From Roseivivax marinus (GTDB taxonomy: Bacteria; Pseudomonadota; Alphaproteobacteria; Rhodobacterales; Rhodobacteraceae): a DNA stretch of 64,000 nucleotides. The notes below the pieces were generated by a model. The model searched no databases. It was not told where the DNA came from and worked only from the letters and a program-made list of their open reading frames with translations. Below, in pieces: positions 22,905 to 31,134 of this stretch; position 1 is the first letter of the stretch; every line of letters begins with the position of its first letter. The DNA lies in NCBI RefSeq assembly GCF_900109705.1, contig NZ_FOAI01000004.1, positions 62,001 through 126,000 of the forward strand. Direction: 5' to 3'. The translations under genes and the position numbers were made by a program.

Positions 22905-23567
22905 TCAGTCGCCGACGGTCGAGACCTCGCCCGAGGCCAGCGTGGTCGGCGCCTGCGCGCTTGCCACGTAGTCGCGGTAGATGATCTGCGCGTACTTGCC
23001 GTCGAGCACGTTCTGGTGGCCCTGCACGAAGCCCGACACTTCGGTCACCGTGCGGCGGTTCCGACGCTCGCGGCCCTGCGTCACGATCAGCGGCTGGGTT
23101 TCACCGTAGGAGACGACCGCCTCGAGCCGCGACAGGCTCACACCCTGCGTGCCGAGATAAGCCACGGCAGCCTGCGCGCGGGCGAGGCCGAGCGCCTTGT
23201 TGTAGGCGTCCCCGCCCACGAGGTCGGTGTGACCATAGACGCGGAAGTTGATTTCGGGGAATTGCCGGATCCAGTTCGCCTGCCGGCGCAGGGTCTCGCG
23301 TGCGGCGGGGCTCAACTCGGCGGAGTTGAAGGCGAAGTTGACCGTGGTCTCGACCTCGGCCGCGAAACGCTGGGCGAGGTCATAGGTATAGCGCGCCTGA
23401 CCCTTCATCAGGGCGGTGTTGCGCTTGGTCGCCTCGCCGAAACCGGTGGTATCGATCAGCGCGCCGCTCTCGCGGTGGAACTGGGTGTAGACGGGATCGT
23501 GTCCCGCGTTCTCGCAGGCCGCGGCGCCAAGGAGGCATCCGGCGATCAGGATGGTGCTGCGGCGCAT
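22905..23567 (-). CDS. Tad-locus OmpA-family lipoprotein (CpaD position)
   Basis: 220 residues from the ATG at 23567, preceded by GAGGAGG at six bases. Signal peptide and lipobox-like GAAAC at about 14-18, then an OmpA-like peptidoglycan-binding domain: VNFAFNSAELSPAARETLRRQA, FRVYGHTDLVGG, NKALGLARAQAAVAYL, VSYGETQP. It sits where CpaD/RcpB is usually found and probably anchors the outer-membrane secretin to the cell wall. It begins 23 bases after cpaC. Confidence 0.82.
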   Translation of the reverse strand: MRRSTILIAGCLLGAAACENAGHDPVYTQFHRESGALIDTTGFGEATKRNTALMKGQARYTYDLAQRFAAEVETTVNFAFNSAELSPAARETLRRQANWIRQFPEINFRVYGHTDLVGGDAYNKALGLARAQAAVAYLGTQGVSLSRLEAVVSYGETQPLIVTQGRERRNRRTVTEVSGFVQGHQNVLDGKYAQIIYRDYVASAQAPTTLASGEVSTVGD

Positions 23568-23590
23568 CGGCGGCCTCCTCATTGTCCGTC

Positions 23591-25006
23591 TCAATCCATC
23601 ACGTAGCCGTAGGACCCGTTGAAGTCCTGGCGCGCGACCTCGCCCGCGGCGCCGCTTTGCGGGCGGCGGGTGCCGCCGGTGGTGCGGCCGTACAGGAACA
23701 GGTCCTTCTCGGACGGCGGGCGCACCCGGTCCGTGGGCAGGGCCAGAGCCTCGCCACGCGTCGGCGTCACGAGGTGCGGGGTGATGATGATCACCAGCTC
23801 GGTCTGGCTGCGTTGGTATTCCGCCGAACGGAACAGCGCGCCGAGGACCGGGATATCGCCGAGCCACGGCACCTGACCGTTCAGGTCGGTGAAGTCGTCC
23901 TGCAGCAGACCCGCGATGGCAAAGCTCTCGCCGTCACGCAGCTCCACTGTGGTGGAGGCCTCGCGGCGCGAAAACGCGTCGATCGAAAAGCCCTCGATCT
24001 GTACGCCGTTGGCACTGTCGATCGCCGACACGGCGGTCTTTAGCTCGAGGTTGATGAGATCGCCGTCGACCACGCGCGGAACGAAGTCCAGCTCGATGCC
24101 GAAGGGCTTGTATTCGACCGAGACGGCGCCGTCCTGCTGGCTGACCGGCACGGGGTATTCGCCGCCGGCGAGGAACTGGGCTTCCTGGCCCGACAGCGCG
24201 GTGAGGTTCGGCTCGGCCAAGGTGCGGACCATGCCCTTGGTCTCGAGCGCCTCGAGCAGGATGCCGACCTCGAGGCCGCCCGCGTCGAAGCCTAGAAGCG
24301 CCGCGCCGGTGGAGTCGCCGCTAGGCGTGGCCTGTCCGACGGCCGTGTTGCCCACCGAGTTGCCAGTGCCGGCGCGCACGCCAAGATCACCGCCGAAGCC
24401 GTCGCCGAGGATCGAGAGCGACGAGCGCAGCGCCTTCGAAACCGAGCGTTGCATCTCGGCAAAGCGGACCTTGAGCATGACCTGCTGCACGCCGCCCACC
24501 GTCATCAGGTTCGAGACCCGTTCGGGGGCATAGCGTTGCGCGAGTTCAAGCGCGCGGTCGAGCTTCTGGATCGAGGACACGGTGCCCGACAGAACGATGC
24601 CGTCGTTGGCGGTGCGCACCTCGATGTCCTCGCCGGGCAGGATCTGCCCCAGCCGTTCCTTGAACTCGGTGACGTCCGCGGCGACGCGCACGTCGACGTT
24701 GGAGATCAGTCGCCCGTTCTCGTCGAGAATCGTCAGCGTCGTGGTGCCGGGCGCCTTGCCGAGCACGTAAATGGTGCGATCCGACAGCGATGAGATGTCG
24801 GCGATGGCGGGGTTGGCGATGGAGAGCTCCGCGAAGGGAGTCTCGCTCTCGACCACGACGGCACGGTTCATGGGGACGCTGAGCGCCCGCCCGATGCTGC
24901 CCTGCACCACGCGAAGGTTCTGAGCGCTCGCGATGTCCGCCGCCATGGGTGCAGCGGCAAGGACCACCCCCGCGAGGGCCGCCCGGAGAAACCTGTCGAT
25001 GTTCAT
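23591..25006 (-). CDS. cpaC: Tad pilus secretin CpaC/RcpA
   Basis: 471 residues from the ATG at 25006 (AGG at about five bases). Signal peptide ending near DIASA-Q. N-terminal pilus-assembly and BON-like domains (LSIANPAIADI, RTANDGIVLSGTVSSIQ) precede the secretin domain with VPWLGDIPVLGALFRS and the conserved TELVIIITPHLV. It forms the outer-membrane pore for the Flp pilus. A strong hairpin at 25149-25177 separates it from cpaB, so its expression may be set apart from that of the pilins. Confidence 0.93.
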   Translation of the reverse strand: MNIDRFLRAALAGVVLAAAPMAADIASAQNLRVVQGSIGRALSVPMNRAVVVESETPFAELSIANPAIADISSLSDRTIYVLGKAPGTTTLTILDENGRLISNVDVRVAADVTEFKERLGQILPGEDIEVRTANDGIVLSGTVSSIQKLDRALELAQRYAPERVSNLMTVGGVQQVMLKVRFAEMQRSVSKALRSSLSILGDGFGGDLGVRAGTGNSVGNTAVGQATPSGDSTGAALLGFDAGGLEVGILLEALETKGMVRTLAEPNLTALSGQEAQFLAGGEYPVPVSQQDGAVSVEYKPFGIELDFVPRVVDGDLINLELKTAVSAIDSANGVQIEGFSIDAFSRREASTTVELRDGESFAIAGLLQDDFTDLNGQVPWLGDIPVLGALFRSAEYQRSQTELVIIITPHLVTPTRGEALALPTDRVRPPSEKDLFLYGRTTGGTRRPQSGAAGEVARQDFNGSYGYVMD

Positions 25007-25148
25007 GTGACCTGCCTTTCGATCACGCCTCGGGTGCAGGTCTTGTTGCCTGCATTTGCGGTCACACTGCGTGAGTTTCCGAATCCATGCAAGAATCAAT
25101 GACTTCGCCGCGACCCCTGATGTGGACAAGCGGCAACACGCGAATCGA

Positions 25149-25177
25149 AAACGGCGCGGGAGAGACCCGCGCCGTTT
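25149..25177 (-). terminator. Intrinsic terminator or attenuator between cpaB and cpaC
   Basis: A perfect 12-bp stem (AAACGGCGCGGG with its complement) and a five-base loop, followed on the minus strand by TTTTCGATT. It lies 22 bases after the cpaB stop and 143 bases before the cpaC start. Confidence 0.75.
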
Positions 25178-25199
25178 CTGATAAGGCTTTGATTTAGCA

Positions 25200-26063
25200 T
25201 CAGTTCGTGCAGGGGATCGGGATTTCCACCACGTCCGAGCCGCGCCGGGTGCGAATCGTGCAGACCTCGAGCGTCTTGTTCTCGGCCTTGCGATCGCGGC
25301 CCTCGATACCCAGGAGCTTGCGCTGGTCGACCTCGATCGCCTCGGCGATGGTGTCGTCGTGCGCGGCCATGAGCGACAGCGACAGGCGGCCGGTGGATTG
25401 CGCCTGTGCGAGCGAGGCGACCACCTGCGGCGTCGCCGCGACGGTCACGGTGCGGGCGATGGCCGCTGCGGTGCTATCGGTGTTGGCGGTCTGGTCGATG
25501 GCGATCAGCTCGACGCCGGTCTGGATCAGCTTGGTGACCTCGCCCTTGGGCACGTCGACGCCCTCGGCGCGGACGTTGCCGGTCCAGTAGATGTCCACAC
25601 GGTCGCCGGGACGCAGGAAGCCCGACACGCCGGTGGCCACGTTGACCTCGATGGCGAAGGCGCGCTGGCCGCGCTCGAGGCGCGAGGTCAGGCCGGCATC
25701 GCCGCCGGGTTCGCTGACCTTCACCTTCATCAGGGCCTCGTTCTTCTCGATCTGGCGGGTCGCGACGCGGGGGAGGTCTCCTTCGACCACCGGCGGCTCG
25801 GCCTCGGGGAAGAAGTCCTGCGGAAGCGCGTCCTTGGGCCAGTGGGCCAGTCGCACGTCGTCCGGGCTGAGCGGCTCACCGTAGAGGATGGAGCGCTTGG
25901 CCACCCAGATGCGTTCGGTCGGGACGCTGGCGGCCTCGGCGGCCTTCGCGCGTTCCTCCTTGAGTGCCTGCTCGTAGGCCCCGATGTAGTTCTGGGCCAT
26001 GTAGACCGCGAAGCCGGCCAGACCCAGCCCGGCGATCAGGACAAGTCCGAAGATCAGTCTCAT
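25200..26063 (-). CDS. cpaB: Tad pilus assembly protein CpaB/RcpC
   Basis: 287 residues. One N-terminal membrane span (LIFGLVLIAGLGLAGFAVYM), then a SAF domain (VAKRSILYGEPLSPDDVRL) and the RcpC/CpaB domain with GQRAFAIEVNVATGVSGFLRPGDRVDIYW. A periplasmic partner of the secretin. It follows the second flp gene by 232 bases, and a terminator lies between it and cpaC. Confidence 0.92.
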   Translation of the reverse strand: MRLIFGLVLIAGLGLAGFAVYMAQNYIGAYEQALKEERAKAAEAASVPTERIWVAKRSILYGEPLSPDDVRLAHWPKDALPQDFFPEAEPPVVEGDLPRVATRQIEKNEALMKVKVSEPGGDAGLTSRLERGQRAFAIEVNVATGVSGFLRPGDRVDIYWTGNVRAEGVDVPKGEVTKLIQTGVELIAIDQTANTDSTAAAIARTVTVAATPQVVASLAQAQSTGRLSLSLMAAHDDTIAEAIEVDQRKLLGIEGRDRKAENKTLEVCTIRTRRGSDVVEIPIPCTN

Positions 26064-26223
26064 GCTCGTTCCTTTCGGCGTTCTCTCTGCCCCGCGGGCG
26101 GGGATGTTATCGGAACGGGTCTAGCCCGCCGTTGGGGTGAAAACATGGCGCGACCGCGCCGATTTCGCGGATCGTGGCAAGGGGCGGGCATTCGGCCCCG
26201 GATCGTGGCGCACATGAACGAGA

Positions 26224-26274
26224 AGAGGCCCCGAAGGGCCTCTGGGTCGAGCGGTCGCGGCGCGGGGCCGCGAC
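26224..26274 (-). terminator. Terminator downstream of the second flp gene
   Basis: Two hairpins. On the minus strand AGAGGCCC-TTCG-GGGCCTCT has an 8-bp stem with a stable UUCG loop and is followed by TCTTCTCGTTC. The second is GTCGCGG/CCGCGAC (26254-26274). They would limit read-through from the abundant pilin transcripts into cpaB. Confidence 0.7.
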
Positions 26275-26295
26275 ACGTTCGGGATCGTCCGTCCG

Positions 26296-26499
26296 TCAGG
26301 AACCGCCTGTCATCGCCGCCAGCTTGGCCTGCTCTGCGCCGACCTGGTTGCTGGCGCTCTGGATGAGCGACACCGAGTTCTGGTTGATCTGCACGTAAGC
26401 GGCCGTTGCCAAGCCGACCACGGCGGCCGTCAGAACGACCCAGTCGACCGTCACAGCGCCGTCTTCGTCTTCAATGATCCGGCCGAAAAGCTGTTTCAT
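26296..26499 (-). CDS. flp: Flp family type IVb pilin (second copy)
   Basis: 67 residues. A short cytoplasmic leader (KQLFGRIIEDED) is followed by GAVTVDWVVLTAAVVGL, the type IVb pilin signature and hydrophobic helix. Cleavage is expected after the Gly in EDG. At the conserved +5 and +6 positions it has Asp-Trp rather than Glu-Tyr/Phe. The C-terminal half is Ser/Gln/Asn-rich (NQNSVSLIQSASNQVG). A paralogue of the flp upstream, identical over the 17 residues from DEDG to VVGL. Confidence 0.9.
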   Translation of the reverse strand: MKQLFGRIIEDEDGAVTVDWVVLTAAVVGLATAAYVQINQNSVSLIQSASNQVGAEQAKLAAMTGGS

Positions 26500-26638
26500 C
26501 GTAGAGGCCCGTTCTGATGATCACGCGGCGTCGGGGAACCCGACGTGCCGCCCGGGCTGCCCTGGTCCGGTTCGGGGGAACCCGGGAGGCAGCGGTTCAG
26601 ACGAAGCGGGAGAGCCGGGGCCCTCCCGCCGAAAGGCA

Positions 26639-26824
26639 TCACTCGTCGAAGGTGTCCTGCGCGGCCACTTCTTCGCCGGCGGCATTGATGAGGCCCAGCG
26701 CGTTTTCCGAGATGGTGCCGTATGCTGCGATCGCCAGGCCGACGACGGCCGCGGTCAGCACGACCCAGTCCACGGTGACTGCGCCGTCTTCGTCTTTGCG
26801 GAAGGTGTTGATGAACTTGAACAT
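26639..26824 (-). CDS. flp: Flp family type IVb pilin (first copy)
   Basis: 61 residues from the ATG at 26824, preceded by GGAG; the upstream in-frame ATG at 26866 would add an unlikely basic leader. Leader FKFINTFRKDEDG, then AVTVDWVVLTAAVVGLAIAAY. It is the major fibre subunit candidate because it is first in the Tad cluster. It shares the Asp5-Trp6 variant with the other copy. A 7-bp GC hairpin (26606-26629) follows it. Confidence 0.9.
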   Translation of the reverse strand: MFKFINTFRKDEDGAVTVDWVVLTAAVVGLAIAAYGTISENALGLINAAGEEVAAQDTFDE

Positions 26825-27190
26825 GGAAGCTCTCCGTAGATGTAAAGTTTGCTCTCTTTTTCCCAACCGGCCGGTCCGTTGGCGGGGTCTCTCAGGTCCC
26901 TGTCCCGTCGCGGTATGGGTATAATTAGCCGTTGGATTGCGGCACGAGTTGGACGCGATCGGTTCGTTTTTGCAAACCGCCTTGTTTCACGCGGCCGCGC
27001 CTGCAACCGTTTGAATGTATTAAAAAAGTATTTCCGAAATGAGGTGCGCACCCCTGTGGGACGTGACGTTTGTGGCAGCCTTGCCGCCCATATGACCGGG
27101 ATGCGAAGCCCACGCTTGGTGATGCGGCGTCACTCTGGCATCCTGTGGACAAAGGGCCCGCTCCGAGGCCTGTCGAGGCAGGAAAAACCC
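26825..27190. other. Divergent intergenic region between flp and the lytic transglycosylase gene
   Basis: 366 bases, the longest non-coding stretch in the window. The middle (about 26925-27055) is strikingly AT-rich for this genome, with ATTAAAAAAGTATTTCC at about 27017-27033 and TATAATTA at about 26919-26926. It probably holds the promoters for the Tad operon (minus) and the transglycosylase gene (plus). No exact -35/-10 pair or CtrA box is convincing, and short ORFs across it look like chance. Confidence 0.5.
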
Positions 27191-28054
27191 ATGCGACCGA
27201 TCCCCCGATGGCGGGCCATGGCCGCGATCTGGCTGACGATCCAGATGTGTGCCGCCCCCGCGAGCGCCGAGTTTACCTTCAAGCGCGTGAAGCCGCCCGA
27301 ATCCGGCGTGGGCAAGCGCATCACCGTACAAATCGCACCGCGGGCCAATCCCGCCGTGCTGCCACCGCCCGAGCGTCGTGCACCCACGGCCGAGCCGGAC
27401 GGCGCCATCGCCACAGCGGCGGCCGGCGCCGCGGCGCCACGTGCGCCGGGCCGCGCCGGGGGTGCCGGACGCTACGGCTGGTTCTGGGACGCGGTCGGCG
27501 CGGGCCTCGACGGGGCCGGGCCCGGTCGGCTGGAGCCCGCCCTGCTGGAACTGAAGAAGCCGCGCGGCGGGGGGGCGGTGTCCGCACCCCGTCTCCAGAC
27601 GCTCCAGGACATCGCGCGGCGCCACGGCCGCGACATCCTCGCCGCCAGCGTCGGCACGCAGGTCTCGCCCGCGCTGGCGCTCGCCGTCATGGCGGTGGAA
27701 TCGGGTGGCCGGGCCGAGGCGGTGAGCGGTGCAGGCGCCAAGGGCCTCATGCAGCTCATGCCCGCCACGGCCAAACGATTCGGCGTCTCCAACAGCTTCG
27801 ATCCCAAGGACAACATCCAGGGCGGCGTGGCCTTTCTCGACTTCCTGATGACCAAGTTCGACGGCGACCCGATCTTCGTGCTGGCGGGCTACAATGCCGG
27901 CGAGAACTCGATCGAGCCGCACGGCGGCGTCCCGCCCTATGCCGAAACGCGGGACTACGTGCCGAAGGTTCTGGCCGCGTTCGAGACGGCGCGGGGCCTC
28001 TGCCTGACGCCGCCCATGTTCCTGTCGGACGGCTGCGTCTTCGCAGGCATGTAA
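27191..28054 (+). CDS. Lytic transglycosylase (SLT domain)
   Basis: 287 residues from the ATG at 27191, preceded by AGGA. Signal peptide (MAAIWLTIQMCAAPASA). A low-complexity Ala/Gly/Pro region (about 60-125) precedes the SLT domain with catalytic Glu in AVMAVESGGRAEAVSGAGAKG, then GLMQLMPATAKRFGV, NIQGGVAFLDFLM and LAGYNAGENSI. It cleaves peptidoglycan glycan strands in the periplasm. It is divergent from the Tad cluster, so it might open the wall for the pilus machine; that link is inferred from position only. Confidence 0.88.
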   Translation: MRPIPRWRAMAAIWLTIQMCAAPASAEFTFKRVKPPESGVGKRITVQIAPRANPAVLPPPERRAPTAEPDGAIATAAAGAAAPRAPGRAGGAGRYGWFWDAVGAGLDGAGPGRLEPALLELKKPRGGGAVSAPRLQTLQDIARRHGRDILAASVGTQVSPALALAVMAVESGGRAEAVSGAGAKGLMQLMPATAKRFGVSNSFDPKDNIQGGVAFLDFLMTKFDGDPIFVLAGYNAGENSIEPHGGVPPYAETRDYVPKVLAAFETARGLCLTPPMFLSDGCVFAGM

Positions 28055-28066
28055 GTCGCGGTCGGC

Positions 28067-29485
28067 CTAGTCACGCGCCCGCAGGACCGCGCCGGGGTTC
28101 ATGATGCCTCTAGGGTCGAGCGCGGACTTGATCGCGCGCATGGCGCCCAGCTTGGCCGGGTCCTGGTAGCGTTCGAGGTCGTCCACCTTCAGCCGGCCCA
28201 CGCCGTGCTCGGCGCTGACGGACCCGCCCATCTCGTGCACGAGGTCGTGGACGCAGCGTTTGATGGCGTCGCGGTCGCCTTCGTGGTCGGCGCGGCTCCG
28301 GCCCGGGACCGGGAACACGTTGTAGTGCAGATTGCCGTCACCCACGTGGCCGAAGCAGTTCACCCGGAAGTCGCCGATCTTCTTCAGCCGCGCGATGCCT
28401 TCGGGAATGAAGTCGGCGATCGCACCCAGCGGGACCGAGATGTCGTGCGAGCTGACCGCGCCGATCAAGCGGTTCGCCTCGGGGATACGTTCTCGGACCT
28501 CCCAGAAGTCGTGGGTCTGCGCCTCGGATTGCGCCACGAGCCCGTCGGTCACGCAGCGCCCGTCGAACGCCTCGGCGAAGAGAGCCTCCAAGGCGGCCTG
28601 CGCGTCGAGGCCCTGCGCCATCCCGACATCGATCAGAACGGTCCACTCCGGCGCCGGGTCGAAGGGGCGGCGCACCTCCGGCAGGGTCTCGGCAAGGAAG
28701 TCGAACCCGGTGCGCCCGATCAGCTCGAACGCGCTGACGCCCTCGCCGAGACGTGCGCGGGCGCGGGCGTAGAGGTCGAGCGCCGCGCGCGGGTCGGGCA
28801 CGGCCATCAAGGCGGTGCCGGTGACCGCGGGCCGGGGGAAAAGCCGCAGCGTCGCGGCGGTGATGAAGCCGAGCGTGCCTTCCGCCCCGATCAGGAGGTT
28901 CTTGAGGTCGTAGCCGGTGTTGTCCTTCCGCAGCCGTCGCAGCCCGTGCCAGATCTCTCCCGAAGGCAGCACCGCCTCGAGGCCGAGGCACAGGTCGCGC
29001 GCGTTGCCGTAGCGCAGGACGTTCACGCCGCCCGCATTGGTCGATAGCAGTCCGCCGATCCGGGCCGAGCCTTCCGAGGCGAGTGACAGCGGGAACAGCC
29101 GGTCGGCCTCCTGCGCCGCGGCCTGCACGTCGGCCAGCACGGCGCCGGCCTCGGCGGTCAGGACGTATTCCTCGGGGTGGACGGCGCGGATCGCGGTCAT
29201 CCGGTCGAAGGAGACGATCAGGGGGGCGCCGCCCTGCATGATCTGCCCGCCGACAAGCCCCGTTCCGCCACCCTGCGGCACCAGCGCCACGCGCCGTTCG
29301 GCGGCGAGCCGGACGATCTCGGACACGTCCTCTGCGCTGCGGGGCAGGGCCAGCGGGGCGTCAGCGCCCCGCCAACGTCCGCGCGGCTCTTCGAGATGGC
29401 GCGCCTCGGCCCGGCGGATCGTGTCGTCTGGCAGGCGTGCGCGCAGGTCCGAGAGAAACGCGTCGTCGGCTGGGGATAGGGGCAT
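28067..29485 (-). CDS. FAD-binding oxidoreductase, GlcD/D-lactate dehydrogenase type
   Basis: 472 residues from the ATG at 29485 (MPLSPADDAFLSDL). An FAD_binding_4 domain has VPQGGGTGLVGGQ and GLLSTNAGGVNVLRYGN. The C-terminal FAD-oxidase domain contains FGHVGDGNLHYNVF and ends SAEHGVGRLK...LDPRGIMNPGAVL. This family oxidises D-2-hydroxyacids such as D-lactate, D-2-hydroxyglutarate or glycolate; the substrate cannot be read from sequence alone. Convergent with the lytic transglycosylase gene, 12 bases apart. Confidence 0.88.
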   Translation of the reverse strand: MPLSPADDAFLSDLRARLPDDTIRRAEARHLEEPRGRWRGADAPLALPRSAEDVSEIVRLAAERRVALVPQGGGTGLVGGQIMQGGAPLIVSFDRMTAIRAVHPEEYVLTAEAGAVLADVQAAAQEADRLFPLSLASEGSARIGGLLSTNAGGVNVLRYGNARDLCLGLEAVLPSGEIWHGLRRLRKDNTGYDLKNLLIGAEGTLGFITAATLRLFPRPAVTGTALMAVPDPRAALDLYARARARLGEGVSAFELIGRTGFDFLAETLPEVRRPFDPAPEWTVLIDVGMAQGLDAQAALEALFAEAFDGRCVTDGLVAQSEAQTHDFWEVRERIPEANRLIGAVSSHDISVPLGAIADFIPEGIARLKKIGDFRVNCFGHVGDGNLHYNVFPVPGRSRADHEGDRDAIKRCVHDLVHEMGGSVSAEHGVGRLKVDDLERYQDPAKLGAMRAIKSALDPRGIMNPGAVLRARD

Positions 29486-29551
29486 GGTCCGGTCCGCTGT
29501 GGTGCAGGGCGGAACCCTAGCGACCAACGCGGGAAGGTCCAGCCGCCGGGC

Positions 29552-30427
29552 CTAGTCCGACGGTGTCGCCGGGGCCTCGTCGGCCGCCGCGTCCGTCAAC
29601 CAGCCGGGCTCCAGCACCATGACGGTGCGCCGGTCGGGCAGGTCGGCGAGCGACACTTCCAGTGTCGGACCGCCCACGCGCTCCACCGCCCAGATTTCGG
29701 ACACGCCGTCGAGGAAGTCCTCCAGCGCATAGGTCGAGAACCAGTGCATCGGGATGACGATGGGGGCCTTCAGCCGCTCGACCACCTCGATCATGTTGCC
29801 GCGCGGCATGGTGTAGCCGCCGTCCACCGGCACCATCAGCACGTCCGCGCGGCCGAGCGCGGCATATTGCTGCTCGTTCGGCTCGTGGTGGAGGTGGCCC
29901 AGATGCACGATGCAAAGGCCCGCCGTCTCGAACACGAAGATCGAGTTGCCGCTTTCCTCGCGGTTGCCGAAGCCGGACCGGATGTCGGTCGAGACATTCC
30001 GGACGGTCATGTCGCCGATGCGGACGTGGTGGTCTATGCCCGTTCCGAAATCTTCGCCCCAGCCCTGCAGGACGTGCGGAATGGCCGGGTCGGGATGCGC
30101 GGTCCAGTGCGAGGAATGGGCGTGGTTCATGGTGACCACATCGGGGATCATCGTGGTGTTGCCGATGTAGCCGGTGAAATCGGTGACCGCGTTCAGGCCT
30201 TCCTCGGTCCGGATCAGGAACGAGGCGTGGGTAATGTAGTGCAGCCGGACCGAGTATCGCGGCACCGGTGCCTGCCAGCTGGCCTTGTGCAGGTACTCGA
30301 TGCCGGGCGCCGCGTCGGCGATGGCGATGCAGTGGCTCGGTTGTGCGTCGGACTGCGCGGCGGCGGGGCCGGCGAGGGGCGCGAGGGCGACGAGGCCGAG
30401 GCAGGCGGCGACGAGAGTTCGGATCAT
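29552..30427 (-). CDS. Secreted MBL-fold metallo-hydrolase
   Basis: 291 residues. Signal peptide (LVAACLGLVALAPLAGPAAA-Q). A UlaG-like beta-lactamase fold: THASFLIRTEEG, then the metal-loop equivalent MNHAHSSHW and HLGHLHHEP, with IPMHWFSTYALEDFLDG near the end. The usual HxHxDH has Ser where Asp is expected, so metal binding may differ. Periplasmic or exported; substrate unknown. It stands alone, minus strand, upstream of the FAD oxidoreductase gene. Confidence 0.8.
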   Translation of the reverse strand: MIRTLVAACLGLVALAPLAGPAAAQSDAQPSHCIAIADAAPGIEYLHKASWQAPVPRYSVRLHYITHASFLIRTEEGLNAVTDFTGYIGNTTMIPDVVTMNHAHSSHWTAHPDPAIPHVLQGWGEDFGTGIDHHVRIGDMTVRNVSTDIRSGFGNREESGNSIFVFETAGLCIVHLGHLHHEPNEQQYAALGRADVLMVPVDGGYTMPRGNMIEVVERLKAPIVIPMHWFSTYALEDFLDGVSEIWAVERVGGPTLEVSLADLPDRRTVMVLEPGWLTDAAADEAPATPSD

Positions 30428-30549
30428 GGGCGTCCTCCTTCGCCCCCAAGGCTAGCAACGGGACGGCCGCACCGGACCATCACATCCTCGTGGGGGGACG
30501 AAAGGACGCGCGCGGTCGCGCAGGGATGCCCGGGAGGCGGGCAGCGGGC

Positions 30550-31134
30550 TCAGCCGACCTGCGTGCGCCCGCGCCTGTCGAGCCGCAGCGCGGCGTAGAG
30601 GACATGCGTGCGCCAGCGCCCGTTGATCTGCAGGTAGCTTTGCGCGACGCCCTCGTACTTGAAGCCCGAGCGTTCCAGAAGCCCGCGCGAGGCGACGTTC
30701 TCGGGCAGGCAGGCGGCCTCCACCCGGCTCAGGTCCATGCGCTCGAAGGCGTGGTGGACGACCGCGCCGATGGCCTCGGCCATGTAACCCTGCCGCGCGA
30801 AGGGCTGGCCGATCCAGTAGCCCAGCGTGCCCGACTGCGCCGGTCCGCGGCGCACGTTGTCCAGCGTGATCGCGCCCAGCAGACGGTCGTCCTCCCGGCG
30901 GAACAGGAACAGCGGCACCGCCGTGCCCGAGGCGATCGAGCGGTTGGCCCAGTAGACCCGGTTGGTGAACGCCTTGCGGCTGAGGTGGTCCGTGGCCCAG
31001 GTCGGCTCCCACGGGCGCAGGAAGGTCTCGCTTTCGGCGCGCAGGGCCGTCCACGGCGTGAAGTCCGCGTGCACCGGCGGGCGCAGGCTGAGACGCTCGG
31101 TCTCTATGCGAAGCCGCCGGCGCAGCATCCGCAT
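30550..31134 (-). CDS. GNAT acetyltransferase, RimJ/RimL type
   Basis: 194 residues. Acetyl_transf_3 features: TERLSLRPPVHADFTPW at the N-terminus, LGYWIGQPFARQGYMAEAI (acetyl-CoA loop) and LPENVASRGLLERSGFKYEG. Enzymes of this group acetylate N-terminal amines of ribosomal proteins or other amines. Its ATG shares one base with the stop of the M16 peptidase gene, so it is the last member of the SURF1-thrC-M16-GNAT chain. Confidence 0.87.
   Translation of the reverse strand: MRMLRRRLRIETERLSLRPPVHADFTPWTALRAESETFLRPWEPTWATDHLSRKAFTNRVYWANRSIASGTAVPLFLFRREDDRLLGAITLDNVRRGPAQSGTLGYWIGQPFARQGYMAEAIGAVVHHAFERMDLSRVEAACLPENVASRGLLERSGFKYEGVAQSYLQINGRWRTHVLYAALRLDRRGRTQVG

Noticed and set aside
27015-27040. 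CtrA box upstream of flp
   Set aside because: TTAA is followed seven bases later by TTTC, not TTAA; too weak to call.
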